This document shows positions 37,071 to 55,134 of a stretch of DNA of 64,000 nt, in pieces. A program made the translations under genes and the position numbers. The stretch is from Fasciola hepatica (lineage: Eukaryota > Platyhelminthes > Trematoda > Plagiorchiida > Fasciolidae): NCBI GenBank assembly GCA_948099385.1, contig CANUEZ040000168.1, positions 8,521,001-8,585,000 on the forward strand. The letters run 5' to 3'. The notes under the pieces were generated by a model, which was not told where the DNA came from, searched no databases, and saw nothing but the letters and a program-made list of their open reading frames with translations. Numbering within the stretch: the stretch's first letter is position 1; each line of letters opens with the position of its first letter.

Positions 37071-37511
37071 ATCGGTAAGTGACCGACGAAGCTATCCCAT
37101 TTTCTTAAACCAGAACAGTTGCTGTGTCTTCATGGGATTCTACAAATTGGTAGATTCTCTCTGATAGAGCAGTAGTAAAATTTGATGTTGTAGGGTATAC
37201 CCTTTCCACTTTAATTATGCGTCGTCATGGGGGTAAATGGACTTACCAGGCTACAGCATTGTCTGTTCATGGGTTCGGACGCGGTCTGAGGAGACATCTA
37301 TCGGAGAATCCGAAATGAAATGGCCAGTATTAGATCTATTGTAAAACAAATGGCCGAGGGCAATGGAATCGGTGTGTTGTGCTGATCCACAGGAAGATAA
37401 TCGATGCGGATGCCAGTGAACGGAGCGTACGAATTGTTTTGTGCAAACGCAAATCTTCTGTCAAACACAGTAGCCAGTTGGCGAACAAAATTATTTGATT
37501 TTATTTGTACA

Positions 37512-37590
37512 CCGTATCATTCATCATGCAGTATGAACAATCAAATCACTGTTAAAAACCATGGAAGATTCTTGTTGGAGGATGACTATA
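37512..37590 (-). mobile_element. degenerate tail of SINE family B
   Basis: The plus-strand order is attcatcatgcagtatgaac, then actgttaaaaaccatggaag, then cttgttggaggat. It matches 61,899-61,980 (gattcatcatgcagcttgaa, attgaaaaccatggaag, cttgttgggaat). The head part is missing. Confidence 0.6.
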
Positions 37591-37594
37591 TATT

Positions 37595-38990
37595 CGGTGC
37601 GGTTACCTCTCTCTTATGTCACAGTCAATAAGAATCCAGTCAAATTTCTCATTCAATTTGCCACAACAAAGAAGCATACTTGAGAAAGACTTTCTTCCAC
37701 TTTGAGAAGAAATTATTCCATCGTACAACAGTAGTATTGTATACCATGAAAACTGCAAGGCACTAAGTAGTAGGTAGGCCAAGTTTTTACCGTACTTGCG
37801 AGAAAAATGTTCACACGCGAATTGTCAGTTTGTCAGAAATGTTCATGAGTAATCCTAGTCTGATTGCAATGAATTTTATTCTGCAGGCGCATACGGAGCA
37901 ACATTTAAATAAACCATTTGTTCGAAAGAAAATGTTTCAGTTTAGCTTGATACTTAGTTCACTACTATCTTAGTTCTGATTCATGTTCACTGGAAATCAA
38001 AGAAATGGTCATGTGATTTCAGAAGATCAATATCCACTGCGTTACAGGTTAGTGCATCAGCGGTCTCATGCTTTGCCTACAAATGCATCCATATATGGTG
38101 TAACGTGAAATGCTCTCACCAGGTTATTTGCTGACCGGCTAGCCTCAGATTGCTTCTCATTTTTAAGCGTAGGCTAAACCACAGGGCTGACAGCTGGCAC
38201 AGAGAAAGAGAGACACAGAGAGAGAGAGAGATGAGTAAAAATCAGTCTTACTGGCCTATAAAATCCTATTTATGAACTGTGAGTTTCAGGTAACTCTGCT
38301 AGAATGATTACCAATTGGTGAGCTGTGAATTTTGCTCCAAATTAACTAGCTCACCGGGGTTGTCTAGTTCAGTTTGTTTATTCTTGATAACATCCACTAC
38401 CAGCCTAGTCCCGACAGAGATTTCACTCCTCCGCGCGGGATTGTGGGTCACACGCTCTAACAGTTAGAATATCCAGAAGAGCACCAAATGGTTTTCGCCG
38501 TGTGAGCACAACTCGATACAACACCCCCCCCCCTCCTCCCCACCCCAACCCCCTACCCCTCATCCTACATTGTCATTATTTTACCAACAAGTTTGCCTTC
38601 GGGTGTCGGATTGTAATAGTGGATACCTTCTCCTTAGGGACCTTAGTAACTCGAATGCATTAGGGACGAGAGCTAGATGATGTATTATTGATGAAACAAT
38701 TATTCAGCTAAAGAAAACCGCTGTATCTATCGCTATGCCCTTGGAACTGAGATGACTGGGCCTCTCCATTTTAAGTGTTTTACAGCATATATGACTTTGT
38801 AGCATTTTTTGTAGCATTCTTCTCACTACTCGTTATCGGTCAAACATGCAAGCCAAAGAAATAGCGGTGCAGTCCCATATTCCTAAAACTCGAACTTATT
38901 ATAACCAACAATACACACACCTTGGAGTATGATAGTAAAGTCTGAGTGACCTTCATGTGGCTCATGGAAATAGTGAGAAAAGAATGAAAA
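37595..38990. other. unassigned sequence with GA- and C-rich tracts
   Basis: It contains a ga-rich tract at 38,200-38,231 (agagaaagagagacacagag and on) and a C-rich tract at 38,524-38,568. Nothing else was recognised. Confidence 0.45.
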
Positions 38991-38991
38991 A

Positions 38992-38993
<2 letters not shown>

Positions 38994-39022
<29 letters not shown>
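38994..39022. repeat. GT dinucleotide microsatellite
   Basis: About 14 gt units. Overlapping frames with Val-Cys or His-Thr runs are by-products. Confidence 0.93.
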
Positions 39023-39628
39023 CAACAATGGGTTTCCAAATACGTCCATGAATCTATCAAAACCATTTGTTCCCTTCTGAGAGTTATTGATAACCGTGCA
39101 GCCACCACTTTCTGGAAGGCATACGGACCTGCTAAAGCCATCACGCTACCTTCACGTGATGGCACAGCAGCGGAAAAATAAGCCATTTTCGAGCAACACC
39201 GGTGAAGCCTTCATTGAACTCAGTAGTATCCGACCTAAGAACCAGTTCCGACCTTCTATCCTCCCGTGATATTGAAGGTGGATGATACTGTAAAACGTCT
39301 GTAACACACTCAGTTTGAAGCATGTGGTGCACGTTCTTGATAGAGCTAATGCTGATCCGGATTTATTTTATACGAACTGAACACAGTCGTCACCATCCAA
39401 AACGACGCACAGCTCAGCAGTCTCCATCGTTCAAGTTCAGTGATTTGACCGATAGTATCGCCAGATCTCACACATTGTTGCGACGATCCCCTGGAATCGC
39501 CGATCCAGTAATCTTTTGAAATACATTATTGATAAGAATTCCATGCGCTCGGGCCTTCTGCGCTCTATTTGGTCAAGAGCCTTAACATCCTGTGATAAAT
39601 GTGCGGAAAGCCAGAAACCCTTCAGCGT

Positions 39629-39700
39629 GGCCTCGTGACTCATCTAGTAGAGCGCACGCTGTACTGGAGCTCGGGTGACAGCCGCGCGTGGGTTCAAAGA
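39629..39700 (+). mobile_element. degenerate tRNA-like SINE head (family E, copy 2)
   Basis: tggcctcgtgactcatctag, then tagagcgcacgctgtactgg, then gcgcgtgggttc parallel the element at 15,384 (acctcgtagctcagctggtagagc, cgccgtact, gtgcgtgggttcg). The anticodon stem and acceptor stem are destroyed, and similarity stops right after the T-loop. Confidence 0.55.
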
Positions 39701-39849
39701 ATATTAGCATCTGAGTCATTTAAAAATACCTTTTCAATTTGACGAAATACACAGCAGCTTGGCTTTGTATGATTTATACCCAGAAATATTGCTGCTTTAG
39801 CTCTTCAGGGGTCTACCAAGACCAAAAGGCGGAGAAAATAATAAGTTCA

Positions 39850-40915
39850 AGCTACCGTTGTTTAGCAATTGCTATTGAGTGTCCATATTTCCGCCAAAGT
39901 TGAAGGAGAGTGACGAATGACTCCTTTTGTTTGCTTCTTTCATGCTTCCACCGTTTTATAGCAACTTCTGCAAACTGTGTCTGTTGGATGTCTTGTGCGA
40001 ATAGTACACCTTCGAACTCTGTGGTTGGATTCTTTCGATTTCCAGTGTCTAACAATCAAGCCATCGACGATATTGGTCTACGGTGTTGGGATGAACCTCA
40101 ACCATGATCCTCCGATTTTGATTCGTTTACGAGCTTGATAATCCACGAAGGTTGTATGCTCTTCTACTTTGTTCTCTCTGGGTAGGTGGTCGAGCACCTA
40201 TAAACGGATTGGTATAACGGATTGGATTTGGCATCCTGTGGGAACGTTTGCTTGATTGAAAAGGTTGATGTTTTTTCGCCGGTTTAAGCGGTACTTGGGT
40301 TGACCATGCTGTGGGCTAGTTTGATGGAAGAATTAAGTCGACTTTTAAACAAGCTTCCAGTGTCTTCATCCCAGAGTTGAAGTTCTAGCAAAACGTTACA
40401 CCGTCGTACGGACTCCCGCCAGTCTACTTATGAAGCTGGACGCCGTACATTTCACAAACGGATTGGAATAACTCTTCTCAAAAAAATGCCTGGTTTATTT
40501 TTTGCATTTTATCCCCACGGGTATCAGGTATACACGTGTTCCTCGAGCGGCGGCATTGCCCTCCAACTGGTTTTATTTCATGTCGAACTGGACGCGAAGT
40601 TAGTGGAGTGCCAATACTGGCCCGTTCATGTGCTTTCTTGATGAGAATATCAGCTAACAATTCTGTTAGTTTTCAGGTGTACTTCAACATCAAGGAGAAA
40701 CAATTTGTCTTTGATTTCATGTCCAGTGGTTAGGCTTATATTTGGATGAGCGGTGATGAGGTCGCGGATTACGTCCAAAGCATTCGACTTAAAGTCGGTT
40801 ATGATTAAAAGGTCGTCTAAGTACACTTTGTACCACACAGCCCTGAGAAGTTTGTCCAAATGATTTTGCTCGTGCCTCGCCAAAAATATATCTTCTGGAA
40901 TCGGACCGAATATCC
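39850..40915 (-). mobile_element. Penelope-like element remnant (RT and C-terminal region)
   Basis: On the minus strand the fragment begins at about 40,905 with GPIPEDIFLARHEQ, the Penelope-type GSPLGPxLADIF block. It continues through WYKVYLDDLLIITDF, with the catalytic YLDD at about 40,810-40,825. It then reads HPNISLTTGHEIKDKLFLLD (about 40,700-40,755), matching the HPxIxFTxExExxxxLpFLD pattern. A stop follows at about 40,650 and about 570 bp could not be aligned. The C-terminal signature reappears as LLDTGNRKNPTTEF (about 40,015-40,058) and FAEVAIKRWKHERSKQKES (about 39,917-39,973). These resemble the end of the GIY-YIG endonuclease region in this retroelement class. An in-frame stop lies just before LLDTGN and another before the GPIP block. 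The RT active site is intact but the copy is dead. Penelope-like elements are established in flatworms among other animals. Confidence 0.8.
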
Positions 40916-40919
40916 TAAC

Positions 40920-41860
40920 TCAGTGGCGTAGGCAAAGCCAGTCCGTTGGGTAGCTGGCTTAGACCATCATTCTCAGAGCACCAACTGGAAACTGAAAATC
41001 GAATCAACATGACGACAGTATTCAAAAATGTTTTCCTTTCCACTCAACGCCTTACTTCACACCCGACCTTAAACCGTCACTATGCTATCAACAGAGGTGA
41101 GTACACGTTGCACCCGCGAAAGAATTCAAATTGCATCGCAAATCGTATTGGTTACCAAACAATTTCATCTGACCTATCATGAGACTTAGGTAACCCACAG
41201 GATCGTGACTCATGATGAGAAATTACCAAGAGAAACTCAATTCAATGAACACAAAGACGAAATCATCAGAAAGGTTGATTTGAGCCTCTGTGATTCAAAG
41301 TTTACCTTGTGAAGTTAGTGTTATCAACGACACCATAAACAAGGCAAAATTCATCAAGCTGAACTTGTAGCTATTTCCCTTCTGACAGACTAAATGTTCT
41401 TCGAGTAGACTACTTTGTTACAGGATAATATGCGATTTGTGGGCTACAAAAGGCTGGACACCCCATAGTCATATACAAGATTATTCGTTAGTCATGCGCT
41501 TTTATATTGGCAAAGCCACGGACATTTTAAAGGTCCGATTTCTTCAATTTCCCCTCTGTAAGGCCACCGCTTGAATGCTTCTTGGAATACTTTTTCAGTT
41601 TTGAAGAGGAGTGGCTAGGCAGTTCTTCCATATTTGACTTGAATACCGGGGTTCAAAGTTTCACGAACGTAATAGACTAAATCCCAAAAATGACTACGGA
41701 ACATCAATTTGGACAATACCTGTAGTACATATCACAGTACGCTATATTACTACTACTACCGTCCCTTGTTAGGAGCTCACAAGATAAGGCCCGGTGGTGA
41801 CTGTGCAACTAATGTAAAATCATATAGTAGAAACTCCACTTGCATTTTCGCGTCCAAAGT
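40920..41860. other. unassigned sequence
   Basis: The 5' part of the Penelope-like element would be expected here but was not recognised. No other feature was seen. Confidence 0.4.
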
Positions 41861-41864
41861 TTAG

Positions 41865-41937
41865 AAGCCGCGAACCGGAATCCATCCGGTGACGTTCTGC
41901 CTACCGGGTAGACGCCCTGCCAACTGAATTTCCCAGT
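41865..41937 (-). mobile_element. tRNA-like element, minus strand (family I)
   Basis: The minus strand shows aattcagttggcagggcgtc (D-arm), then a tacccggta-type stem, then accggatggattccggt (T-arm with a ccgga/tccgg stem), spaced as in a tRNA. Only one copy was found in the window, so it could equally be a decayed tRNA gene. Confidence 0.45.
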
Positions 41938-41999
41938 ACTGCAGGCCGGGTGGGAATGAAACAAGTGAATGTCCAATGGTGGGAGTACCACTATTTCTA

Positions 42000-44900
42000 T
42001 GGTACAGAGAAGTTATTCGGGCTTTAGTCATTGGGCTAGCCTCGTTGGTCACTTCTCAATGCGACGAACAGCGCACAGCGGGACGTGATCTAATAGACAT
42101 TAAGATATATTCATAGAATGTATTATTGGCAATAACATTCTGAATCTTACATCCACAGTGCCATCGATTTAATTCCGGCTCGCTATGATGGACTTTTGGA
42201 TGTGAAAATTGCCAGTAGATTTTACATTATCCGTAAAATTCAGGCTCATCCTACCGATATCACACTTTATTATCGTGTAATTCTTCGTGATTTACATCCA
42301 GTCCGGGTCATAGTTCCACATTTCTAGAACAAAGGCACACGTTACTCTAACTGTTGCAATTGCAGAATACATAAAATGACAGGAAAGTTAGTGAAGTACA
42401 ACTGAACCCTGGAACTATACACAAATTCTAATTGATATGGTTTGCTGTACAGACCTTCTTTACAACACTTGTTGCCTACACATTTGCCGCCAATAGATGA
42501 TCTGGGGTCTGACAATTATTCTCCCTCCAAATTACTCCTAGCTGCACCCAAACATCACTGTCATGTCACCATCAACCCGTAGAACAAATCATCCATCGAG
42601 CAACTCTGTAACATCTATCCACATTTCCGTCGGACCGTTAGCACAATAATGTTTCAACCTCTAAACTTCATAATTCGTTTGCTACCTTTTGCGCACGAAT
42701 AAAATGTTTAGTGAGCAGTACAGCGTAGTGATCATGGTATTGATTCACTATCTTGCTCCGGAAGAAAATCTACCGCCAACGATTGAACGTAACTCGTGGG
42801 CGAGAAACACCGACCAACTTTGAGTGAGAGGCACTCGTTTTTCTTATTATCTAATCAAACCAGACAGGGAGTGTTCCATTTCCAGACAGGAGGAGAAAAT
42901 TGTTTCGCTTGTTTGCTTCGTTGGTTGTCTACGTGTTTGCAAAGCTCTCGTGTTTGCTATCGTGCAATTGCTATGGAACTAATTTACTCTGAAAAACCTG
43001 TTCGAAAATTAACGGAACAAATAGATGCGTATCTTAATGCGAGTAGCATTTCAGACGGAAACAGTTCAACGGGGAAATTTCATACTGTGTCTCCATCGGC
43101 ATCGTGCGTGTGTCGCTGAAATTTACTTTTCAAGCTCATCTTCGGCTTACTTTGTTCGCTTCTTCCGTTCCAAACCTTAACCGAAAAAATGTTATCCTTA
43201 ATCGTTACCCAAGAAGAGAGCAGAGCTGTGTTATCAGTCTATCAGATTGCGTGTACACATATTTCCACTCGGTCTTCCTTCTTGGGCCCGAAATCCGAAG
43301 GGGGAATTCTTTTCTTAACCGCCGTAATTGAACCACACCGGAGAATTATTACATCATTTTATGTGAAACTTACGAATGAGGGGATGATAATGAACTGACA
43401 AATGTACAACCACCAATCGATAAATGGGGATACTGTTCCCAAAACGGCTGTCTGAATTCCTCATTTTCCGAAAAGCCAGGAAGAGTTGGCCGTGAGATCA
43501 ATCAAAAGGTACAACAAATTGAAGTCTACTCGTTCCCTACGGCGAACAAGCATGAGAAATACCTACCGAGTGAAGGGAAGACCAGACGAATAATTACTCT
43601 CTTCTTTGGAGTTTACTGGCAGCTGAAAAAATGGCACGGTAATGGTCTGAAATAGGAAGCAGAACACAACTGGACTGGCAATGGAATGCGGATCGAACAC
43701 GGGTAATGGGTCGGCAATTTGGGGATTGGCAGTCGTTTGGAAACCCGAATAACTTAATTCGAATTGTTTCGCTCAGTAATCATGCCATGGATCCTTCGTT
43801 CTGGACTTTGAATTTTGCATGAAAATCTGATTTTTGGTAGCATATCATTTTATCTTCGCTTCGCTTATCTTGCAAACCGTTGTGATGGTCAAACCTGTTC
43901 CATCTAAAGCAGTTTTCGCTGATATGTCATAACTCAATGTACTGATGTAATGCTGAGTGTTTCCCTTGTAACCTAATCATATGAGGATAGTCCAAAATCA
44001 GGGGTTCCAATAAACCGATTGTACGGTGGAACTTCTTGAAGATTAGTGCAATTCAAGACAATTTCCTCACAGACCAATACGTGCACATTTAAACGCGTCC
44101 GGTCCCCTCATGGTGTATGCGGGAATAGATTAGAGAAGGCATTTTTAGAGTTATTTTACCGACTAGTTTTCTCGCACATTAGTAACTACCTGATTAATCA
44201 AGTTGTGAAAAAATCAAGCCTTCCAGGAATAAAGGCTACGGGCGATCGCTCTTCATCCCCACCCTTTCATACACTACAAAGCAACACCGAAGGTTGCTTC
44301 CATTCACTTTTCGACTTCAACAAAAATACTTTGAGTGTGGGGTCGTTCTCTTTTTGATGAAAACTACCTTTTTCTACGCCTTCTCAGGCATTCAAAATGT
44401 CCAAAGTATATACTTCAGAGGCGGTTTAATACAATCATTGATTGTTTTTAAATAAATGAAGGCGCTTCGAAATTTGGATTTATATAGCTCAACCTATACA
44501 GCGCAGTTCTGACACCCATCGTGTTGCTTGAACAACACAGATGGATGTTCACACGTGAATAAGTTGGGTGGAGGTTTCAGTCTGTTAGGCTTATTACAAA
44601 TCATGATCAACTACTACAATGGGGGGGGGGCGGGTGGGACCTGGTGAGTTGGGGTGGTGCGGTGCGGTCCGGTGTTCTCCAGTCAGGTAATCCAGTATCA
44701 ATTATCTGGAGAAAAGGAGCAGCCACTGCATGGATTAATTGACAGCACCAAAAAATGAGTTGAATTCACCGACCGAAGCCTCGGCAACAGTAACTCCCAT
44801 CTGGTCGGGTTTACCCCACACACAGTTTCCAAGCGTGACGTACCTCTCACAGTCGGTGAGAGGCTAAGGCTCAATTGTCAAGCTACGATATCCACGGCTT

Positions 44901-47010
44901 AAGATTTACTTCTTCATAGTTCAGAGCAGAGTTCAGTGTGTTTTTGGGCAGCGCTCTTGAGCACTCTCTCTTGTTTAGCAATATTTTGTGTTCATTGAAC
45001 ACAAAAGGCCGCCTCCAATCGACGGACTTACCATCAAGATCTTGAATACTGTATGTTATTCATATCTCTATCTTGAATCAATAAATAATTCCTTCAGCCT
45101 CATCTTGGAGTGAATGGTGTTTGCGTGAATGTGGTTCAGTGAAATTGCCAGACGTGTACTGGTTGACGATATGCAGGCATGTCACAATGAACAGTTTAAC
45201 GATCTACGTGTTGTTCGGTTGACCTGAGATGGACAAGGTTCGAATCTTGGTCCGCCGATTTGATAGTCCACAGTTCCTACTACATGACTGATGATCGGTT
45301 AATGAAACTGAATTTCTGTTTGAGAGCTTTCAGATGTACGGAAAACTGTTCCACACACAATTCCACTCCAAGCATCTATCGGGCAAAAAATACCTGCAGT
45401 CCCAAATAAACTAAACACAAAGAAGCAATACTGCTAAATTCGAATAAGCTTTGTTTTTTAGGACTAGGAGTTATTAGTTATTACCCAACAACAACCTTAT
45501 ATTATATGAATGAAGACCCACTGAATATGTGTCCTGATCAGCGGGCCCTTTCAAGGGTGGAAAATGAACCCCGGGTGATTTCATTTAGAAACCGTTCTTT
45601 TACTGTTGATTGCATAACTTTGTCTGATTTTGGTCCGTGAACAGCTTCCCCTTTGGTTATATCCACAATTAGAATTGCATGTCTGTCAGCTGCATGTGCT
45701 AGATTATTTTCAGACCAGTGTTTGCAACTCCGTTCCGATAACTGATGGGTACAGGCTGCTAAAGGAGACCTGTTGACTATCTGGTTTTCGCCGTGTCACT
45801 CATACAGTTTTATCTGTTTTAAATTTCTTTTTGCATCAAAATCAGTCTTTTTTCCCACGAGACTACCCACACTGTGAACAGCGATCTAAAGCACTGGGAA
45901 AGTTTCAGCTACTCCCAGGGGGTTGTTTATCGATCGTTCTCAGATAGATCAGTCGTCTGCTACATGAATTACTTTTTCCTGGTTAGAAACGTGATAATTA
46001 CCATGTGGCTAAACAGACGGATAAATGTGGCCCAGAAGTAGCGCATCCCATACGTGCCCCATCGATATTTCTAAGAAATTTATCCTTGTTCGAACCCTTA
46101 AATTCCCCGTATTTCAGTAAAGAAACTTTCTAGCTAAACATCCAAACACTTCGGTGGTCCTCGGGTTAGCCGTGTACTTTTGTAGCAAGCCCCACGACAG
46201 ACCGTGGGAACTCTTAAGTACAAAACTGCGATTTTCTGTCGTTCATCTGTTCTTTCCGATGCCTGTATGATGCCGAACACATTTCAAAGAGCACGCGATA
46301 CCAGGGAACTTGAACTTCTATAGGTTCAGCTTATCCAACAATCCAAACCCAAGAATGATAAATGGTGACATGCACCGATTTGTTTTCTCTATTTTGAAGT
46401 TGTAAAATGTTTGAAAAGCATGTCCACGTGAAGTATTGCTATTTGTCAGGCACAATTTGCAGTTATTTTTGTGTAACAATGTAGTAGAAAAATGCTGTAA
46501 TCAACGGTTTCCAATTTCTCATTGACTAATCGATAAAGATGCTAACAGAAGAGCCCCAAGTGGTTCTCCTATCAATGTTTTCATCTTATCCTGGGCTTAT
46601 CTCCATTGAACACGGATATTCTGTTCAGGGCGAGATAAGGAATTATATAATGGTGATAGAGTGTATTATCAGCCATCCTTTCGACTGGAGTAGAGCTACA
46701 CACCAAGAAACAATGAACAAGGAAGAAAATGAAGTATCAAGTAGATTAATAAAATAAACGCATTCCAAGTGGCAATTGTGTTCGTGTTGTGTCACCGGTG
46801 AATTTACTAAACGTTGTCTAGCCCGATTTTTAGATTCGAAAATGATAAAAGTATGAAAGGAGGCCTTTCTCTGACCGCATTCTTCAACTATTTGGTTGTC
46901 ATTTCAGTGTCCAAAAAGTAGCCTCAAATTTGTTCTAATTAAATGGGTCCATGAATAAATATAAGTAAAACCTATGGAAACGCCTGCACGGTTTTCAATG
47001 AACTGAGCCT
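42000..47010. other. unassigned non-coding sequence
   Basis: This is the longest stretch with no recognised element. A plus-strand frame at 42,796-43,119 includes MELIYSEKPVRKLTEQIDAY (ATG at 42,973) and has a protein-like composition, but the downstream frame closes and no splice partner is clear. A weak B-box-like aaggttcgaatcttg lies near 45,237. A poly-G run is at 44,621-44,630. Confidence 0.4.
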
Positions 47011-47016
47011 TGGTGT

Positions 47017-47260
47017 TCGAAGTGAGTACTATTGCGTTATATCTGGATGAGAGGACAAAATCACCCCCCCCCCCTCCGAAGTACACGACCGATTTCGCGG
47101 TTGTTGCCGCCTTATCCACACTTGAAACCATACGTCCTCGGTCTGAAGGTTAGCCTTGTTAACCGGCAAAATAACTTTGCAATAATCACCGTATGATTCT
47201 AAAAATGGACTCTGCTTTCATTCGATTCAAATGAGATTACAGCTGTGATAGCTTTCATAA
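47017..47260. repeat. dispersed element G, copy 2 (single-arm form)
   Basis: It aligns with the left arm of the 24,058-24,396 palindrome: gagtactattgcgttatatc, then acgaccgatttcgcggttgt, then tgccgcc, and, after a divergent middle, ttcgattcaaatgagattac. A poly-C run at 47,064 interrupts it. The matching right arm is not apparent, so this copy is not a palindrome. Confidence 0.65.
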
Positions 47261-47452
47261 TCCGCAACGAATCATTTCACGAGCTGTTTAAGTAACAGAG
47301 CTCCGTAGATCGTTTCCGTGTTGCATTCGTTTCACCCATACCTTCTGTGTCGATCACAATGTGGGAGGTAATCTGTTAGTCTTCAAAGTCCAAGACAGAC
47401 GGGCATAAATATCATGTGGTTTTGACGCGAAACAAACCACCCGAAGCCATTC

Positions 47453-47455
<3 letters not shown>

Positions 47456-47507
<52 letters not shown>
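47456..47507. repeat. TA dinucleotide microsatellite
   Basis: About 26 ta units. The sequence is self-complementary and prone to slippage and cruciform formation. Confidence 0.95.
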
Positions 47508-47510
<3 letters not shown>

Positions 47511-47897
47511 GTAACCCACAACGGAGCACCCTGGAAATTCGGATCTTGTTTGAGGCTCCGTAGATGTGTACTACACTGCTAATCACGATAATTCCTAACA
47601 AGTTAGAGGGGACTGATATACATTAGGGGCTTCCCAGGTTTTCTGTGGTGGTTTGAACTTTGACAACACCGTATTACCAATAGGTAAAACCACATCAAGA
47701 TTGAAATATAGATGAAGTACAGGTAAGCGGGAATGGCTCTTGTACTTAAGATACCGCGAGGGTAAAGCCAAATATCCAGCTTCGCATGCAAAAGTGACGG
47801 TCTGGACATAGGTCATGTACCCAGTCATTCGGTAGAAAATGTCTAAATCCAAATAAAAGGGTCATTTTAGTCCGAAAAACAAGCGGTGCATAGGACC

Positions 47898-48265
47898 TGT
47901 TATGCCCGCTTTAACCCGTCGCATGCATAGACGTGCCCGCACATGCACACATCACTGGGCGACCGTTTGATCTGTCTGATGCGCAGACACATGCTTGGCA
48001 GTACACATACCCGCCCAGTGTTAATGTAAATCATGATTCGGGCCCGAATGTGTTCAGTGATTGATGTTTCTGCATATCGATTGATCTGGCTTGACCTCGG
48101 CAGAATTTCCGTTTCACTTTATCCATTACACTCATTTAATTCTGTTCATTGACTTAATGGCCTGCCTCGGCCACAGCCGAGTCTTGTATTTAAGTGCTAG
48201 TGTGCCTACGAACAGACAGAATACACACGATGCTTGTCCCACTGATAACTACGAACGGAACAATA
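47898..48265. other. possible solo LTR or promoter-like segment
   Basis: The sequence changes to a more G+C-rich, CpG-containing segment that begins with TGTTATGCCC. It carries a TATA-like gtatttaagtgctag at about 48,187-48,201 and contains AACA at 48,260-48,263, giving TGTT/AACA ends. No matching target-site duplication was found, and no gag or pol sequence adjoins it. An LTR is only one reading; an ordinary promoter or unrelated sequence is also possible. Confidence 0.22.
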
Positions 48266-48682
48266 TCGAAACAGTTTTCACATCATACGAGCGAATTTTC
48301 TAGAATGTTAGTGAACCAATCTGCGTCGCAAGAGATGAAGAACTCTCGAAATGCAAATTTCACGGCCACAAGTTTCTGACGTGGGTCGTTTTCGAAACTG
48401 AACCAGACAGGGTACAACTCCTCAAGTCATCGAAGTTCTTGCATCAAACTAGCCAAGATCAATCTTAAGGATTCGGGATTTTAAATACTTCAGTTTCGAA
48501 TTCCGTGACAGTCCCCCTTACAAGCCGTTCTTGAGAAGCCGAGGTTTTCATATCAGTGCACTGAATGCGGTCAGTGCCTTGGCTGCCGACCATATACTGC
48601 CTGAAAGCGAGGAAATGTACCTTAACAAAAACGGATACAGGAAATATTCTGCGTATCTCTTGAATTACCGTTGTTCCAAATG

Positions 48683-53469
<4,787 letters not shown>

Positions 53470-53536
<67 letters not shown>
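53470..53536. repeat. TA dinucleotide microsatellite at the array edge
   Basis: About 33 ta units directly follow the final tatc/tgtc units, making a compound repeat. Confidence 0.95.
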
Positions 53537-53538
<2 letters not shown>

Positions 53539-53539
53539 T

Positions 53540-55085
53540 TGCCGGGCTCTTTTGTATCGTCAAGGGAAGCTTTTTCATATGTCGACCTCTGTAGCCTTGC
53601 TTGAAATTAACTGTTCACGTTTAGGCGGGCAACAACACAAAATGAATGCGAAGAACTAAATTAGGCAAACTCACTGTATTCTTATTACTTATTGGTCTCT
53701 TGGTTTGAGGAGTCTGCAAGGCACAATCTCGATAGTCGTTTTCCTTCAGCTTAAATCCTGAAGTCAACTTTAGGTCACCCGTGCGTGAGTAGTGAGTGTC
53801 ACTGAGAGAGGTTTTCTAAAATGGATGCTTTCATCCTTACTGGTGAAGAAAAATGCCCGCTGGCAACCACGCTAGAATCTACTTAGCGAAATGGTCACTC
53901 CTCAAGTTCTTGGATAATAATCGCGATGCACACTGGACAGAGGTTTGCTGATCGATTTCGCATTTAAAAAGCCGGAAACAAAAAGGAAATCTATTTATAT
54001 CCGATATCTATCTTCAGGCATTCACATCTGCTGAACCCTAAGGACGTAGATACACTGGTTGTTTAGCTGAGAGTGAATAACCGGCAACCCGATGACGAAC
54101 AGATCGCACAAATTCAGCAAACTGGATGGGATCCATGGAGCATTGCCGGAATCAGAGGTACGATCAATGTACAAGTGTGAGAGATGAGCGATCAACCTGA
54201 GTAAGGTTATGCACAAGGCATCAGATTACGGCAAACATTCTTTGAGGCCTTCTCAACATCAGTAGCTGCAGTACGAGGAAATGGTTGAATAATTCAACTC
54301 TGAGTTTTTAAATCACTGCAGCTTCAGATTTCGTGAGAAGACTTCCGCGTCGAAACCTGGGTGATGCTGAGTGAGTTATTGGGGTCATCCGCTGACTAAA
54401 TATTTTGGGACATTGCTAGACAAAGCCTTCACGAAATGAGGCCAGAGATAGTCTGTTTTCGCTTTGGATAGACGTTTGTCAAGTTTACTGTGGTGCTGAT
54501 TGTTACACGTGCAGGTGAAATGATATGAGGCGAACGAGAGAAACTGACAAACGGATTGATGCGCATAAAGTGAGTTCACTATCCTACCCATGTCTTTTTA
54601 TCGAATAGGCTACCTGCTCCTTTTGAAAGTCATTCTTTTAAACCTTACTGAGCAGCCTTTTGCTGAGTTTCACTTGTCAGTACCCAATAACCACATCAGG
54701 GAGCATTCATTACTCAATGAACCCATAAGCAAATTACAATGAACAGCATTTTTCGTCAATTTTGAAGAGGTATTTTGTGCGAATCTTATAATTTCCCTCT
54801 TTTGTTCTTAACACTAGTGATGACTACTTTCACTGGAGGGCAGGCCCCTTAGTGCTCGGTTTCCCGGTTTCCTTGATGAATAAAAAGGCATTTACTCGAT
54901 TATTTACTTCCTTATCTTGTGTGCACTACGGTGCTGAAAAACTGACAAAAAATCAATTGATTTGGTGTGATGTAACCGGAAAATGGTACTTTTATTTCAG
55001 ACATCAGTATGACAAATAGTGGAACGGATAAATTACATGGTCCAATGAACTTACTCTAAATTATGTGGAAAACACCCCTCTTACT
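53540..55085. other. unassigned non-coding sequence
   Basis: No gene or repeat recognised. Confidence 0.45.
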
Positions 55086-55091
55086 TCCTTT

Positions 55092-55130
55092 TTTATCCAC
55101 AGCGATAACCGTTGGACCACCGCTGGCCAC
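55092..55130 (-). mobile_element. tRNA-derived SINE, family C, head fragment
   Basis: The minus-strand segment tggccagcggtggtccaacg, then gttatcgctgtgga, matches the head of the copy at 15,697 (ccggcgacggtcagacggttatcattgtga). Box B and the tail are absent. Confidence 0.4.
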
Positions 55131-55134
55131 AAGA

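Noticed and set aside
38840..39186. Three overlapping frames through the GT tract, and a YGP...DGT string at about 39,120-39,165 recalling a LINE linker
   Set aside because: The His-Thr/Val-Cys runs are repeat artefacts, and the LINE-like string is too short, with stops right after it.
42796..43119. Possible first coding exon (ATG at 42,973)
   Set aside because: The protein-like stretch is short and the only donor candidate (gtgcgt) is weak; no next exon was identified.
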